5,432 bases of DNA, from positions 3,870-9,301 of the forward strand of contig DKEX01000086.1 in assembly GCA_002452295.1 (NCBI GenBank), written 5' to 3'. Within the stretch, counting starts at the first letter, position 1. Each line of letters starts with the position of its first letter. Of the stretch, positions 1-5,432 are shown one piece after another. This DNA is from Firmicutes bacterium UBA6811. GTDB lineage: Bacteria; Bacillota; SHA-98; UBA4971. Position numbers and translations under genes: made by a program. The notes below the pieces were generated by a model. That model made no database searches, was not told where the DNA came from, and was given only the letters and a program-made list of their open reading frames with translations.

Positions 1-657
1 GCCCTAGGGGATTCGCCGCGCGCCCGCGGGTCGGCGACTGCGGAATCGGACTACGACTGCCTGCTGGTCGTCGAAGAGACGCCGGACGAGGCGGTCCAGA
101 TGGAGCTCGTGCTCGCACGGCCGCCGCAGGTGAACCCCCACTTCGAGACGGCGTCCGGCCTGGTCCAGGCAGTCAGCCGGGGCCGCGCTCCCGCGTTGAA
201 CATGATCCTGCAAGGTCAAGTGATCTGGGGAGAGCTGCCGCCCGCCATCGAGAGCGCGGCCAGGGACGCGGTCAGGCGACTCGGGTTGATACCGCGACCT
301 GACATCGGGAAGGGCGTCTGGCTGGCCCGCGAGGGTTTCCCTGCGGACGTGCCGCGTGAGATGCGCGACAGGTCGGAGGAGAAGCTGCTGCGCCTCGCTC
401 CGAACGCCTCGGCGCTCGAGCGCGCGGCCGTCTGCGACGACTTCCTGCGCAGCCTGGTCGCAACGCGGCTCCAGGGAGACCTCAGGCTCGACCGCACGCG
501 GCTTCTGGAGCTGTTGCACGAGTTCGTCCTCGACGGCGCCGACTTCGAGGCATTGCGAGCGTGCCTGGACGGAAGCGACCAGGGGCCGTCCCGGATCCGC
601 GACGCGGTACGCGAACACCTTGAACGAATCTACAGAGCCCACGAGCATCCAGGGTGA
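1..657 (+). CDS. Nucleotidyltransferase-domain protein, 5'-partial
   Basis: The open frame enters at base 1 and stops at TGA 655-657, giving 218 visible residues. The first 24 residues carry a DNA polymerase beta-type nucleotidyltransferase signature. GDSPRARG (residues 3-10) stands where the family has GS-x-ARG, and SDYDCLLVV (16-24) supplies the paired Asp residues (D17, D19) that bind metal and NTP. The following stretch to about residue 80 fits the rest of the small catalytic fold, and the C-terminal part is mostly helical and unassigned. The true start lies outside the window; the Met codon at 100 falls after the catalytic motif, so it is not the start. Such proteins transfer a nucleotide to a protein, RNA or small molecule, and the target here is unknown. 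The family's frequent HEPN partner is not seen, since the next gene is convergent and unrelated; an upstream partner cannot be excluded. Confidence 0.8.
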   Translation, partial: ALGDSPRARGSATAESDYDCLLVVEETPDEAVQMELVLARPPQVNPHFETASGLVQAVSRGRAPALNMILQGQVIWGELPPAIESAARDAVRRLGLIPRPDIGKGVWLAREGFPADVPREMRDRSEEKLLRLAPNASALERAAVCDDFLRSLVATRLQGDLRLDRTRLLELLHEFVLDGADFEALRACLDGSDQGPSRIRDAVREHLERIYRAHEHPG

Positions 658-757
658 AGCCGCACGGCAGCAGTCACAGTCCGCGGCGACAGCGGTGGCA
701 GTGGAGGCAGCGGAGGCAGCGGCACGACGCCATCGGCCGCAGCCGACCGCGCACCCC
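658..757. other. Convergent intergenic gap
   Basis: This 100-bp gap lies between two converging stop codons. It holds a short 9-bp tandem repeat (694-720) and a small inverted repeat, tcggc-cgca-gccga (733-746), with a 5-bp stem and a 4-base loop. The inverted repeat could act weakly as a terminator on either strand, but it has no T-tract on either side. I see no RNA gene or promoter here. Confidence 0.5.
694..720. repeat. 9-bp tandem repeat, three copies
   Basis: Three adjacent units read ggtggcagt, ggaggcagc and ggaggcagc. The last two are identical and the first differs at two positions. The array lies 36 bp after the nucleotidyltransferase stop and is in its frame, where it would encode Gly-Gly-Ser repeats. 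It is short enough to be a chance low-complexity tract in GC-rich DNA. Confidence 0.6.
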
Positions 758-1561
758 TCACCACCGGCCGCACAGCCGCAAGGCCCTCATCGCCTCGAGC
801 GTCGAGTGCACGTCGTAGTCCGGCCCGTCCTCGCTCGCCCAGCGACCGTCCCCTTGCTGACACAGCTCGAGCAGAGAGGCCGCGGCGTCGACCAGCGGAT
901 GCGAGGAAGGGACGCCCGCGATGCATAGGCTGTTGACGAGCCATCCCAGGTTGCTGGCGGGGAAGTCCGCACCCAACCGCCTGCATAGGTAGGCGAAAAC
1001 CAGCTCCGCGGGCTGGACCTGCCCCAGGCGCCACCACAGCCCGCCGGCGAGCCAGTACGTATGCAGGAACGACCTCCCCAGCTGGCCGTCATCGCCGACT
1101 CGCGCGCCAAGGTAGCTCGCCGCGCGTACCGCCTCCGCGCGGGGCCCGCCGAGGACGGCCAGCCAAAAGCCGCAATTGCCCGTAAGGTACAGCACGGCCG
1201 CCTCGTCGCCGGGCTGCAGCCAGGGCGGGACTGTCGCGCCGACGGCGCGCACGTCTTCCTCCCAGCTGCCGTCCGGACGCTGCCGCTCGGCCATGAATGC
1301 GGCCGCCCGCGCGACGGCGGGGTCCTCTGGCCCCACTCCCACCTGCTCGGCCTGCGCCAATCTGAAGCACGTAGCGTCGAGAGAACTGGCATGAGGAGCC
1401 CAGAATGCGGGCCATCCTCCGTCCGGCCGCTGCCCGTCCAGGAGCGTGGCGACCGCGGCCCCGGACCCTGGCTCGCCTGTCAGCAGGCGCTTCAGGCGGG
1501 CAAGCTCGACCGGTCCTCCCCGACCCTCGACAAATGCGATCGCGAGCCCGAGTTCAGCCAT
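758..1561 (-). CDS. Prenyltransferase/squalene-oxidase-repeat protein
   Basis: This protein of 267 residues is built from alpha-alpha barrel repeats like those of squalene cyclases and prenyltransferase beta subunits. QW-type turns are visible at QRPDGGW (44-50), QRPDGSW (94-100) and QGDGRW (236-241), with a degenerate one near 157-162. Other segments typical of this small cyclase-like group are a PPWLQPGDEAAVLYLTGNC block (112-130), FLHTYWLA (165-172) and a C-terminal EDGPDYDVHSTLEAMRALR block (244-262). It has no DxDD general-acid motif and is less than half the length of a triterpene cyclase (about 600 residues or more), so cyclase activity is not supported; a binding or scaffold role, or an unknown enzyme, is possible. 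No signal peptide or membrane segment is seen. I chose ATG 1561 because the conserved-looking sequence starts there; its SD is weak. A TTG at 1621 would add 20 unpersuasive residues. It lies on the transporter strand, 158 bp beyond the small membrane protein gene and past two hairpins, so it is probably a separate unit. Confidence 0.8.
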   Translation of the reverse strand: MAELGLAIAFVEGRGGPVELARLKRLLTGEPGSGAAVATLLDGQRPDGGWPAFWAPHASSLDATCFRLAQAEQVGVGPEDPAVARAAAFMAERQRPDGSWEEDVRAVGATVPPWLQPGDEAAVLYLTGNCGFWLAVLGGPRAEAVRAASYLGARVGDDGQLGRSFLHTYWLAGGLWWRLGQVQPAELVFAYLCRRLGADFPASNLGWLVNSLCIAGVPSSHPLVDAAASLLELCQQGDGRWASEDGPDYDVHSTLEAMRALRLCGRW

Positions 1562-1580
1562 TGTAGTCCGTGCCAGCCTC

Positions 1581-1601
1581 CCTTCGATCCCCGAGCGAAG
1601 G
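1581..1601. repeat. Small inverted repeat in the leader of the cyclase-like gene
   Basis: The arms ccttcg (1581-1586) and cgaagg (1596-1601) are perfectly complementary around a 9-base loop. They lie 20-40 bases upstream of the ATG at 1561. This could be a weak leader hairpin or a short operator-like palindrome. At six base pairs, chance is a fair explanation. Confidence 0.3.
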
Positions 1602-1654
1602 ACGTGGTTTCGAGGCTGCAACCTGCCTCACGCCTCACTCGCGTGTTTGCATCG

Positions 1655-1703
1655 CCGCTCATCCTGAGCGGGTCGGGCGCCGGGGCCCCGACATCCGGCG
1701 CCC
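1655..1703 (-). terminator. Two consecutive GC-rich hairpins after the transporter genes
   Basis: Reading the minus strand away from the small membrane protein gene, the first hairpin has 9-bp perfect arms, gggcgccgg and ccggcgccc (1695-1703 and 1675-1683), around an 11-base loop. Three bases further on is a second hairpin with 7-bp perfect arms (1665-1671 and 1655-1661) around the 3-base loop gga. The first begins 16 bases after the TAG at 1720-1722. Neither is followed by a T-run, so this is not a classical intrinsic terminator. In GC-rich bacteria such structures can still stop polymerase, or mark an mRNA 3' end protected from exonucleases. The arms are clear in the sequence; the function is inferred. 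Confidence 0.5.
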
Positions 1704-1719
1704 TCGTCGGAACGAAACG

Positions 1720-1839
1720 CTACTCTTCGTCCACGTCTTCGCGTTTCTTCTGCATCATCCTCTTCAGAAGCCTGACCTTCATCGGCGCGACGATCACCGC
1801 GGCGACGACCACGAGAAGCACCCAACCCCACCACGGCAT
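1720..1839 (-). CDS. 39-residue single-pass membrane protein in the ABC transporter operon
   Basis: A short frame runs from ATG 1839-1837 to TAG 1722-1720 and encodes 39 residues. It begins MPWWGW, continues as a hydrophobic helix of about 14 residues (roughly 5-18, rich in Val, Leu, Ala and Ile), then PMKVRLLKRMMQKKR (19-33) and an acidic tail, EDVDEE. The positive charges after the helix predict an outside N-terminus and a cytoplasmic C-terminus. The SD is nearly ideal: AGGAGGTGA (1845-1853), five bases before the ATG and overlapping the stop codon of the second permease, with only 12 bases between the genes. That spacing suggests translational coupling and a role with the transporter, for example as a small accessory or stabilising subunit, though this is inference. 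I recognise no named family. The helix-charge-acid layout plus the SD makes a chance frame unlikely. Confidence 0.78.
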   Translation of the reverse strand: MPWWGWVLLVVVAAVIVAPMKVRLLKRMMQKKREDVDEE

Positions 1840-1844
1840 TCCTC

Positions 1845-1853
1845 TCACCTCCT
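1845..1853 (-). promoter_or_regulatory. Strong SD overlapping the second permease's stop codon
   Basis: The nine bases AGGAGGTGA match the complement of the bacterial anti-SD sequence without a mismatch. They end five bases before the ATG of the small membrane protein gene. The AG of the permease TAG stop codon forms the first two bases. A ribosome terminating on the permease would therefore sit on this site, which favours reinitiation. Confidence 0.8.
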
Positions 1854-2850
1854 ACCTCAGTCTGAGCCGCCTGCGCAGCGTGGGCGCGAGGCCAGCGATG
1901 ACGGCCCCGCCGAAAAGCAGGGTCACGACGCACGAACCCCAGAATTCGAGCACGCTCTCGCCTGTGAAGATGTCCCGGAAGATCTGAAACCCCCAGTAGT
2001 TCGGAAACGGGTAGAACACCCACTGGTAACGCGCCCCGACGCACAGGGACGCAATGGGGATCCCGATGAACGGGAGCATGACCACCTTGAGGACGGCGAT
2101 CCCCGCTATCTGGTCGTCCGCAAGGCCCCCGACCAGAAACCCGAAGACGATGCTCAGAACCATCGCACACGACACGCCCGCCACGATCTTGATGTAGTCC
2201 GCACCCGCCCCCATGAGGATCAGGCTGCTCGCAACGGCTACCACGACTGACACTGCCCCCGCCGCCACGAACTGCGACGATATGAACTCGAGCATCGTCG
2301 CGGGCGAGACGGCTAGAGCCCGGATGACGCCCGTCTCCCTCTCGTCGACGATCGCGAAGCCTATCAGCACGCCCGCTATCAGGATGGCCCCGAAGACGAC
2401 CAGGCTCGCGGCCATTTCCCTCAGCATGGGACTCGTCCTCCCCAGGCTGACGCGCTCGATCTCCGCGAGCGTCCCCGCCGCGAGGATGCGGTCGAGAACG
2501 GCTCGCGTCGCCGCGCCCACGTCGGAGGCTTCATTCCCCTCCACCACGACCGCGTACCGATCGCCCTTCCTCACGACCCCCGCGACGTCGTCGAGCTTCT
2601 CCACCCGGTCGACGAGGTCCTGGCGAGTCTCGCACAGCTCTACCTTCCCGTACTCCTTGAACCCCTCGATCACCCGCGGATCGGCCGCGGCGTCCAGGGC
2701 GAACGTCAGCGACGCGGTCTGCACGGAGGGCAGGCACAGCGCCAGCCCCGCGGCCATCAGTATCGGGGAGAGGAGCACGTAGATCACGATGTTGTCGCGT
2801 AGGGACTTCACGATGTCCTTCCGCACGAGGTTCGCGATCGGTCTGAGCAC
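1852..2850 (-). CDS. ABC-2 type transporter permease, second subunit
   Basis: This membrane subunit of the exporter has 332 residues. It has an N-terminal membrane helix (about 21-40), a soluble loop of about 105 residues (42-147) likely outside the membrane, then five helices (about 148-168, 194-214, 222-243, 249-271, 305-323). Between the second and third helices is the ABC-2 block DERETGVIRALAVSP (169-183), which in this superfamily forms the cytoplasmic coupling region contacting the ATPase. The C-terminus is basic (RRRLRLR), as expected for a cytoplasmic end. The GTG start at 2850 lies two bases after the first permease's stop, with a GGGAGGGGAG SD inside the end of that gene. It resembles the first permease only in layout, so the pore is probably a heterodimer. 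The small helical gene follows after 12 bases. The substrate is not deducible. Confidence 0.88.
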   Translation of the reverse strand: MLRPIANLVRKDIVKSLRDNIVIYVLLSPILMAAGLALCLPSVQTASLTFALDAAADPRVIEGFKEYGKVELCETRQDLVDRVEKLDDVAGVVRKGDRYAVVVEGNEASDVGAATRAVLDRILAAGTLAEIERVSLGRTSPMLREMAASLVVFGAILIAGVLIGFAIVDERETGVIRALAVSPATMLEFISSQFVAAGAVSVVVAVASSLILMGAGADYIKIVAGVSCAMVLSIVFGFLVGGLADDQIAGIAVLKVVMLPFIGIPIASLCVGARYQWVFYPFPNYWGFQIFRDIFTGESVLEFWGSCVVTLLFGGAVIAGLAPTLRRRLRLR

Positions 2851-2852
2851 GG

Positions 2853-3908
2853 CTATCTCCCCTCCCTCATCAGCTTGCGCGTGACCGCCCAGTGGCTCGC
2901 CGCGAGGAACACCGCGGTCTCGGCGAGCACCATCCCCACCATGGGCGCGAGGAAGCCCTCCTTGCCCGTGGGGAACAGTATCTCCCGCACTCCGAACACG
3001 ACCGGGAAGGACGGTATCCAGGTCACGAACGCCGGCGCGAACGAAGGGAGGAGATACGACACCATCGGGAGCGAGAAGACGGCCATGAACACGATGGCCA
3101 CGAAGAGGAATTCCGACACGTTGCCGAAGAACACGGCCACGGAGAGGCTCACGAGGGTCATCAGGAGGGCGGCCGCACCGATGAGCAGGAACAGGCGAGG
3201 ATAGTCGACGCCCGGGCCGACCGTGAACGTGACCACGAGTGCTCCGTACACGAGGGCCAGCAGGACGTTGACGCTCGCCTTCGACAGGATGTACTCCAGG
3301 GGCCTCGCGGGGCTCACGCGGATCGCCCGGATGCTCCCCTCCTGCTTCTCCTCGAAGACCATGACCGCGACGACCATGAAGCCGAACATCACGACCTCGA
3401 AGACCACTATCAGAGGCACGAGCCCCTTGTTGAAAGGGACGGGCGTGGCCCCGGCCCTCGGTCTCAGGTACTCGATGTCGCTCCCGGTCGGGCTCTCTGC
3501 GCCCCTCATCACCCGGACCAGGCCTTCGAGCGTCGCGTCCAACAGGTTCAGGTTCTCCGGGGCCTCGGTCCCCTGGTGGATGACGGTGAACCGCGGGTTT
3601 TCGAGGTCGCCTTCAACGACGATCCCTATCCCGCTCCTGGTCTTCTCGACTTCGCGGGTCAGCTCTTCCCTGCTCCGCAATATCCGGGCTTCCTCGACGC
3701 CTTCCCTCCGGAGGACGCTCTCGAACACCCTGCCTTCCGTCAGGTCGACGAACAGCTCGGTGGGCGTGAGCTTGACCTCGCTCGGCACGGCGAAGTCGAC
3801 CACCGCGACGAGGATGGCGGCCAGGATCAGCACCACGTAGCTGAACCCGTTGCGCAGAGTGACCTTCAAGTCCTGCTGGAACAGGCTCACATACCGCCCG
3901 AGCATCAC
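2853..3908 (-). CDS. ABC-2 type transporter permease, first subunit
   Basis: This membrane subunit has 351 residues. One helix lies near the N-terminus (about 22-41), followed by a soluble, probably external domain (42-162), then five helices (about 163-185, 213-230, 238-261, 265-288, 319-338). The block FEEKQEGSIRAIRVSPARPLEY (185-206) is the hallmark ABC-2 segment between helices two and three. The start is either GTG 3908 (in GTGA, a 4-bp overlap with the ATPase stop) or the adjacent ATG 3905; an AGGAGG SD lies 5 and 8 bases upstream respectively, so both are possible. The overlap implies translational coupling to the ATPase. A three-gene set of ATPase plus two different ABC-2 permeases is the layout of exporters annotated as fluoroquinolone-type (Rv2686c-Rv2688c). 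I base that on gene order and the style of the ATPase, not on an alignment. Confidence 0.88.
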   Translation of the reverse strand: MMLGRYVSLFQQDLKVTLRNGFSYVVLILAAILVAVVDFAVPSEVKLTPTELFVDLTEGRVFESVLRREGVEEARILRSREELTREVEKTRSGIGIVVEGDLENPRFTVIHQGTEAPENLNLLDATLEGLVRVMRGAESPTGSDIEYLRPRAGATPVPFNKGLVPLIVVFEVVMFGFMVVAVMVFEEKQEGSIRAIRVSPARPLEYILSKASVNVLLALVYGALVVTFTVGPGVDYPRLFLLIGAAALLMTLVSLSVAVFFGNVSEFLFVAIVFMAVFSLPMVSYLLPSFAPAFVTWIPSFPVVFGVREILFPTGKEGFLAPMVGMVLAETAVFLAASHWAVTRKLMREGR

Positions 3909-4759
3909 GCCAGCCTCCTGCCCGTGAGCTTGATGAAGATCTGCTCGAGCGTCGCTTCCTGGGAGTGGATGGTCTGCACGTTCTTGCCGGCGACGACGTC
4001 GTTGAGCGACCTCCTGTCACCCTCGTTCCCCAGGAAGAAGATGTCCTTCTTGACCTGGCCGTCCTCCTCGTATTCCACGGCGACCGACCTCTCCCCGTAG
4101 CGCAGCTTGAGGCTCCTCGGGGAGTCCATCGCCACGATCTGGCCCTCATGCAGGAACGCGACGCGGTCGCAAAGCTCCTCGGCGATGTACATGTTGTGGG
4201 TCGTCAGGAATATGGTGGCTCCCGCCCGCTTCTTGTCGAGGATCAGGTGCTTCACGGTGCCCGCGGTCACCGGGTCGAGCCCGGAGGTGGGCTCGTCGAG
4301 AAACAGGATGTCGGGGTCGTTCAGCAGCGCCCGCGCGAACACGAGCCTCTGCTTCATGCCCTTGGAGTAGGCGGACGCCCTCCTGTGTGCGGCGTCCTTG
4401 AGGCCGACCGCGTCCAGGAGGCGCAACGGGTCCTGGGTGGGCACGCTGAACAGCCCCGCATAGTACTTCAGGTTCTCGTATCCCGTCAGCTTGCCGTAGA
4501 CGTTGGGATGTTCGAAGGACACCCCGATCCTGTTGAAGAAGCGGGCGTCCATGTCCCTTATGGAGCGGCCTTCGTACAGTATCTGCCCCCGCTGGAGTCC
4601 GAGCAGCCTGATCATGATGTTCTGGACCGTGCTCTTTCCCGCGCCGCTCGGCCCGAGGAACCCGAAGATCTCGCCCTTCTCGATGGAAAATGAGACGTCC
4701 CTGACCGCGTACGGGCCCTTGCCGGTATAATCGTGGTACAGCTCTCTCACGGTGATCAT
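3905..4759 (-). CDS. ABC transporter ATP-binding protein, drug-exporter type
   Basis: This cytoplasmic ATPase of 284 residues drives the two permeases encoded after it. The motifs appear in order: Walker A GPSGAGKST (36-44), Q-loop region GVSFEHPN (79-86), signature YSKGMKQ (131-137), Walker B ILFLDE (151-156) with catalytic Glu156, D-loop SGLDP (159-163) and switch His188 in TTHNM. The usual Q-loop Gln is Glu83, and the signature is SKGM rather than SGGQ; both variants occur, as I recall, in the ATPases of this exporter group. After about residue 215 comes the C-terminal extension common to exporters of the DrrA/CcmA type, ending in an IHSQEATLEQIFIKLTGR block (264-281). The start is ATG 4759, with a GAGGAGG SD 6-7 bases upstream. 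It follows the TetR-type gene by 60 bases and overlaps the first permease by four. Drug or lipid export is likely, but the substrate is unknown. Confidence 0.93.
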   Translation of the reverse strand: MITVRELYHDYTGKGPYAVRDVSFSIEKGEIFGFLGPSGAGKSTVQNIMIRLLGLQRGQILYEGRSIRDMDARFFNRIGVSFEHPNVYGKLTGYENLKYYAGLFSVPTQDPLRLLDAVGLKDAAHRRASAYSKGMKQRLVFARALLNDPDILFLDEPTSGLDPVTAGTVKHLILDKKRAGATIFLTTHNMYIAEELCDRVAFLHEGQIVAMDSPRSLKLRYGERSVAVEYEEDGQVKKDIFFLGNEGDRRSLNDVVAGKNVQTIHSQEATLEQIFIKLTGRRLA

Positions 4760-4765
4760 TTCGAG

Positions 4766-4773
4766 CCCTCCTC
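4766..4773 (-). promoter_or_regulatory. SD of the ATPase gene, overlapping a tandem repeat
   Basis: The sequence GAGGAGGG reads towards the ATG at 4759 with a 6-base spacer. Its first three bases are the last three of the downstream copy of the 17-bp repeat. Anything that binds or folds the repeat in the mRNA would sit directly next to the ribosome site. Confidence 0.75.
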
Positions 4774-4804
4774 AAAAAGGTCCGTCGCTCAAAGAGGTCC
4801 GTCG
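4771..4804. repeat. 17-bp tandem direct repeat in the tetR-ATPase gap
   Basis: Two abutting 17-bp units, ctcaaaaaggtccgtcg (4771-4787) and ctcaaagaggtccgtcg (4788-4804), differ at one position. They fill more than half of the 60-bp gap between the TetR-type gene and the ATPase gene. Neither unit is an obvious palindrome, so they do not look like a standard TetR operator. Tandem recognition sites, a leader RNA element and a recent slippage duplication are all possible. The repeat itself is directly visible; any role is inferred. Confidence 0.8.
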
Positions 4805-4819
4805 GCCGGGTAAAGGGGA

Positions 4820-5432
4820 TCATGCCTTTCGGAGGCCGTCTCTCAGGAGCCCCACGAGGTCCGTGAAGATGCCCTCGAGGTCCAATCCCTGCATTCTCTC
4901 GAGGATCTCGGGCTCCGCGATCCGGTCCGGGTCCACCCCGGCTACCCTGGCCACATAACGGTGGAACTCGCTCATCACTGCGTTCAGGAAGTACGTGACG
5001 AGTTCCACGGGAACGTCCGTGCGTATCTGGCCCTTCTCCTGCGCCGCGCGCACCAGATCCGCGAGGTAGGCCTCGGACATCTCCTTCATCTTCGCCAGCA
5101 TTTCGTCCCTGATGGGGCTGGCGTACATCTTCGACGCCACCTGGACGTATAGCTGGTTCCTCGGGCTAGCCAGGCCGAACCTGGCGCCGGCCAGCAGCTG
5201 CCCGCGGAAGTCCTCGAAGAAATCGCGCCCTGCGGGCGGCTTCTCCTGGGCCATGAACCTCACCTTGGCCTCACCGGCCAGCCTGATCAGATACAGGTAG
5301 AGATCCTTCTTGTCGTCGAAGTACTGGTAGATGCTTCCCTTCGCTATCCCGGCGCGCCTCACCATTCGAGACACCGATGCCTGCGCGTAGCCGTGCTGCG
5401 CGAACTCCTCGAGCGCGACAGGGTGCTGGGGG
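4820..5432 (-). CDS. TetR-family transcriptional regulator, 5'-partial
   Basis: The frame runs off the right edge and ends at TGA 4822-4820, leaving 203 visible residues. The first 45 hold most of a TetR DNA-binding domain: ALEEFAQHGYAQASVSRMV, then the recognition-helix block RRAGIAKGSIYQYFDDKKDLY (25-45). Only some 20 N-terminal residues should be missing. The GTG at 5374 is inside the helix-turn-helix and is not the start. The remainder (about 46-203) is the helical ligand-binding and dimerisation domain, typical in length, with no membrane segment. TetR regulators next to exporter genes usually repress them and are released by a ligand, often the exported compound. The gene is 60 bases upstream of the ATPase on the same strand, so it could be the first gene of the operon and autoregulated. 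Its operator would then lie outside the window or in the gap. Confidence 0.9.
   Translation of the reverse strand, partial: PQHPVALEEFAQHGYAQASVSRMVRRAGIAKGSIYQYFDDKKDLYLYLIRLAGEAKVRFMAQEKPPAGRDFFEDFRGQLLAGARFGLASPRNQLYVQVASKMYASPIRDEMLAKMKEMSEAYLADLVRAAQEKGQIRTDVPVELVTYFLNAVMSEFHRYVARVAGVDPDRIAEPEILERMQGLDLEGIFTDLVGLLRDGLRKA

Noticed and set aside
4..648. 214-codon minus-strand frame opposite the nucleotidyltransferase
   Set aside because: The + strand encodes the recognisable SDYD motif; this frame is an Arg/Asp/Gln-rich mirror without features.
481..654. R-x4-H (RIYRAH) and R-x5-H matches suggesting a HEPN nuclease fused to the nucleotidyltransferase
   Set aside because: Such short matches are common in Arg-rich helices, one sits at the very C-terminus, and the surrounding sequence does not look like a HEPN domain.
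630..1037. Minus-strand frame ending in a PLPPLPPLPP proline repeat
   Set aside because: It is out of frame with the cyclase-like gene over most of its length. The proline repeat is only the reverse strand of the 9-bp GC-rich array.
1555..1565. TACAAT resembling a -10 box at the start of the cyclase-like gene
   Set aside because: It overlaps the ATG itself and has no -35-like sequence at a suitable distance, so transcription from it would begin inside the gene.
1624..1641. Tandem gcctcac repeat and a short gaggc/gcctc inverted repeat upstream of the cyclase-like gene
   Set aside because: Units of 5-7 bp in GC-rich DNA are expected by chance, and nothing around them suggests a site.
1061..1987. 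308-codon + strand frame
   Set aside because: It lies across the cyclase-like gene, the small gene and the permease end, all on the other strand. The product is low-complexity and has no recognisable fold.
2892..4100. 402-codon open frame on the + strand, opposite the first permease and the ATPase end
   Set aside because: It is antisense to a gene with clear ABC-2 features. Its product is a compositionally extreme His/Glu/Arg-rich chain with no domain, as expected for a shadow frame in GC-rich DNA.

Overview
This is a GC-rich bacterial window, roughly 60-65% G+C by eye. It has strong Shine-Dalgarno (SD) sequences, GTG as well as ATG starts, and closely packed genes. No marker gene fixes the taxon. 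The style (efflux ABC transporter, TetR regulator, minimal nucleotidyltransferase, squalene-cyclase-fold protein, frequent AGG arginine codons) would suit an Actinomycetota or Firmicutes-like lineage, possibly an uncultured one. That placement is inference only.

Left third: a nucleotidyltransferase-domain protein on the + strand enters from the left edge with its N-terminus missing and ends at 657. It converges, across a 100-bp gap with a small GC-rich repeat, on a minus-strand prenyltransferase/squalene-oxidase-repeat protein (758-1561).

Right two thirds: a compact minus-strand gene set, read from right to left. It starts with a TetR-family regulator cut by the right edge (4820-5432). Next come an ABC ATPase (3905-4759), a first ABC-2 permease (2853-3908) and a second ABC-2 permease (1852-2850). 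Last is a 39-residue membrane protein (1720-1839) that is too short for ordinary ORF callers. Junctions are a 4-bp overlap, a 2-bp gap and a 12-bp gap, so the four transporter genes almost certainly share one mRNA. The regulator precedes them by 60 bp and may be co-transcribed. The ATPase plus two different permeases has the layout of the transporters annotated as fluoroquinolone-type exporters (the Rv2686c-Rv2687c-Rv2688c type). The simplest model is a TetR-controlled heterodimeric exporter with an accessory small membrane subunit; the substrate cannot be read from sequence.

The least expected observations are the small membrane protein, whose near-perfect SD overlaps the second permease's stop codon, and a 17-bp tandem direct repeat that fills much of the regulator-ATPase gap and abuts the ATPase's SD. 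Two GC-rich hairpins after the small gene probably end or trim the operon transcript.
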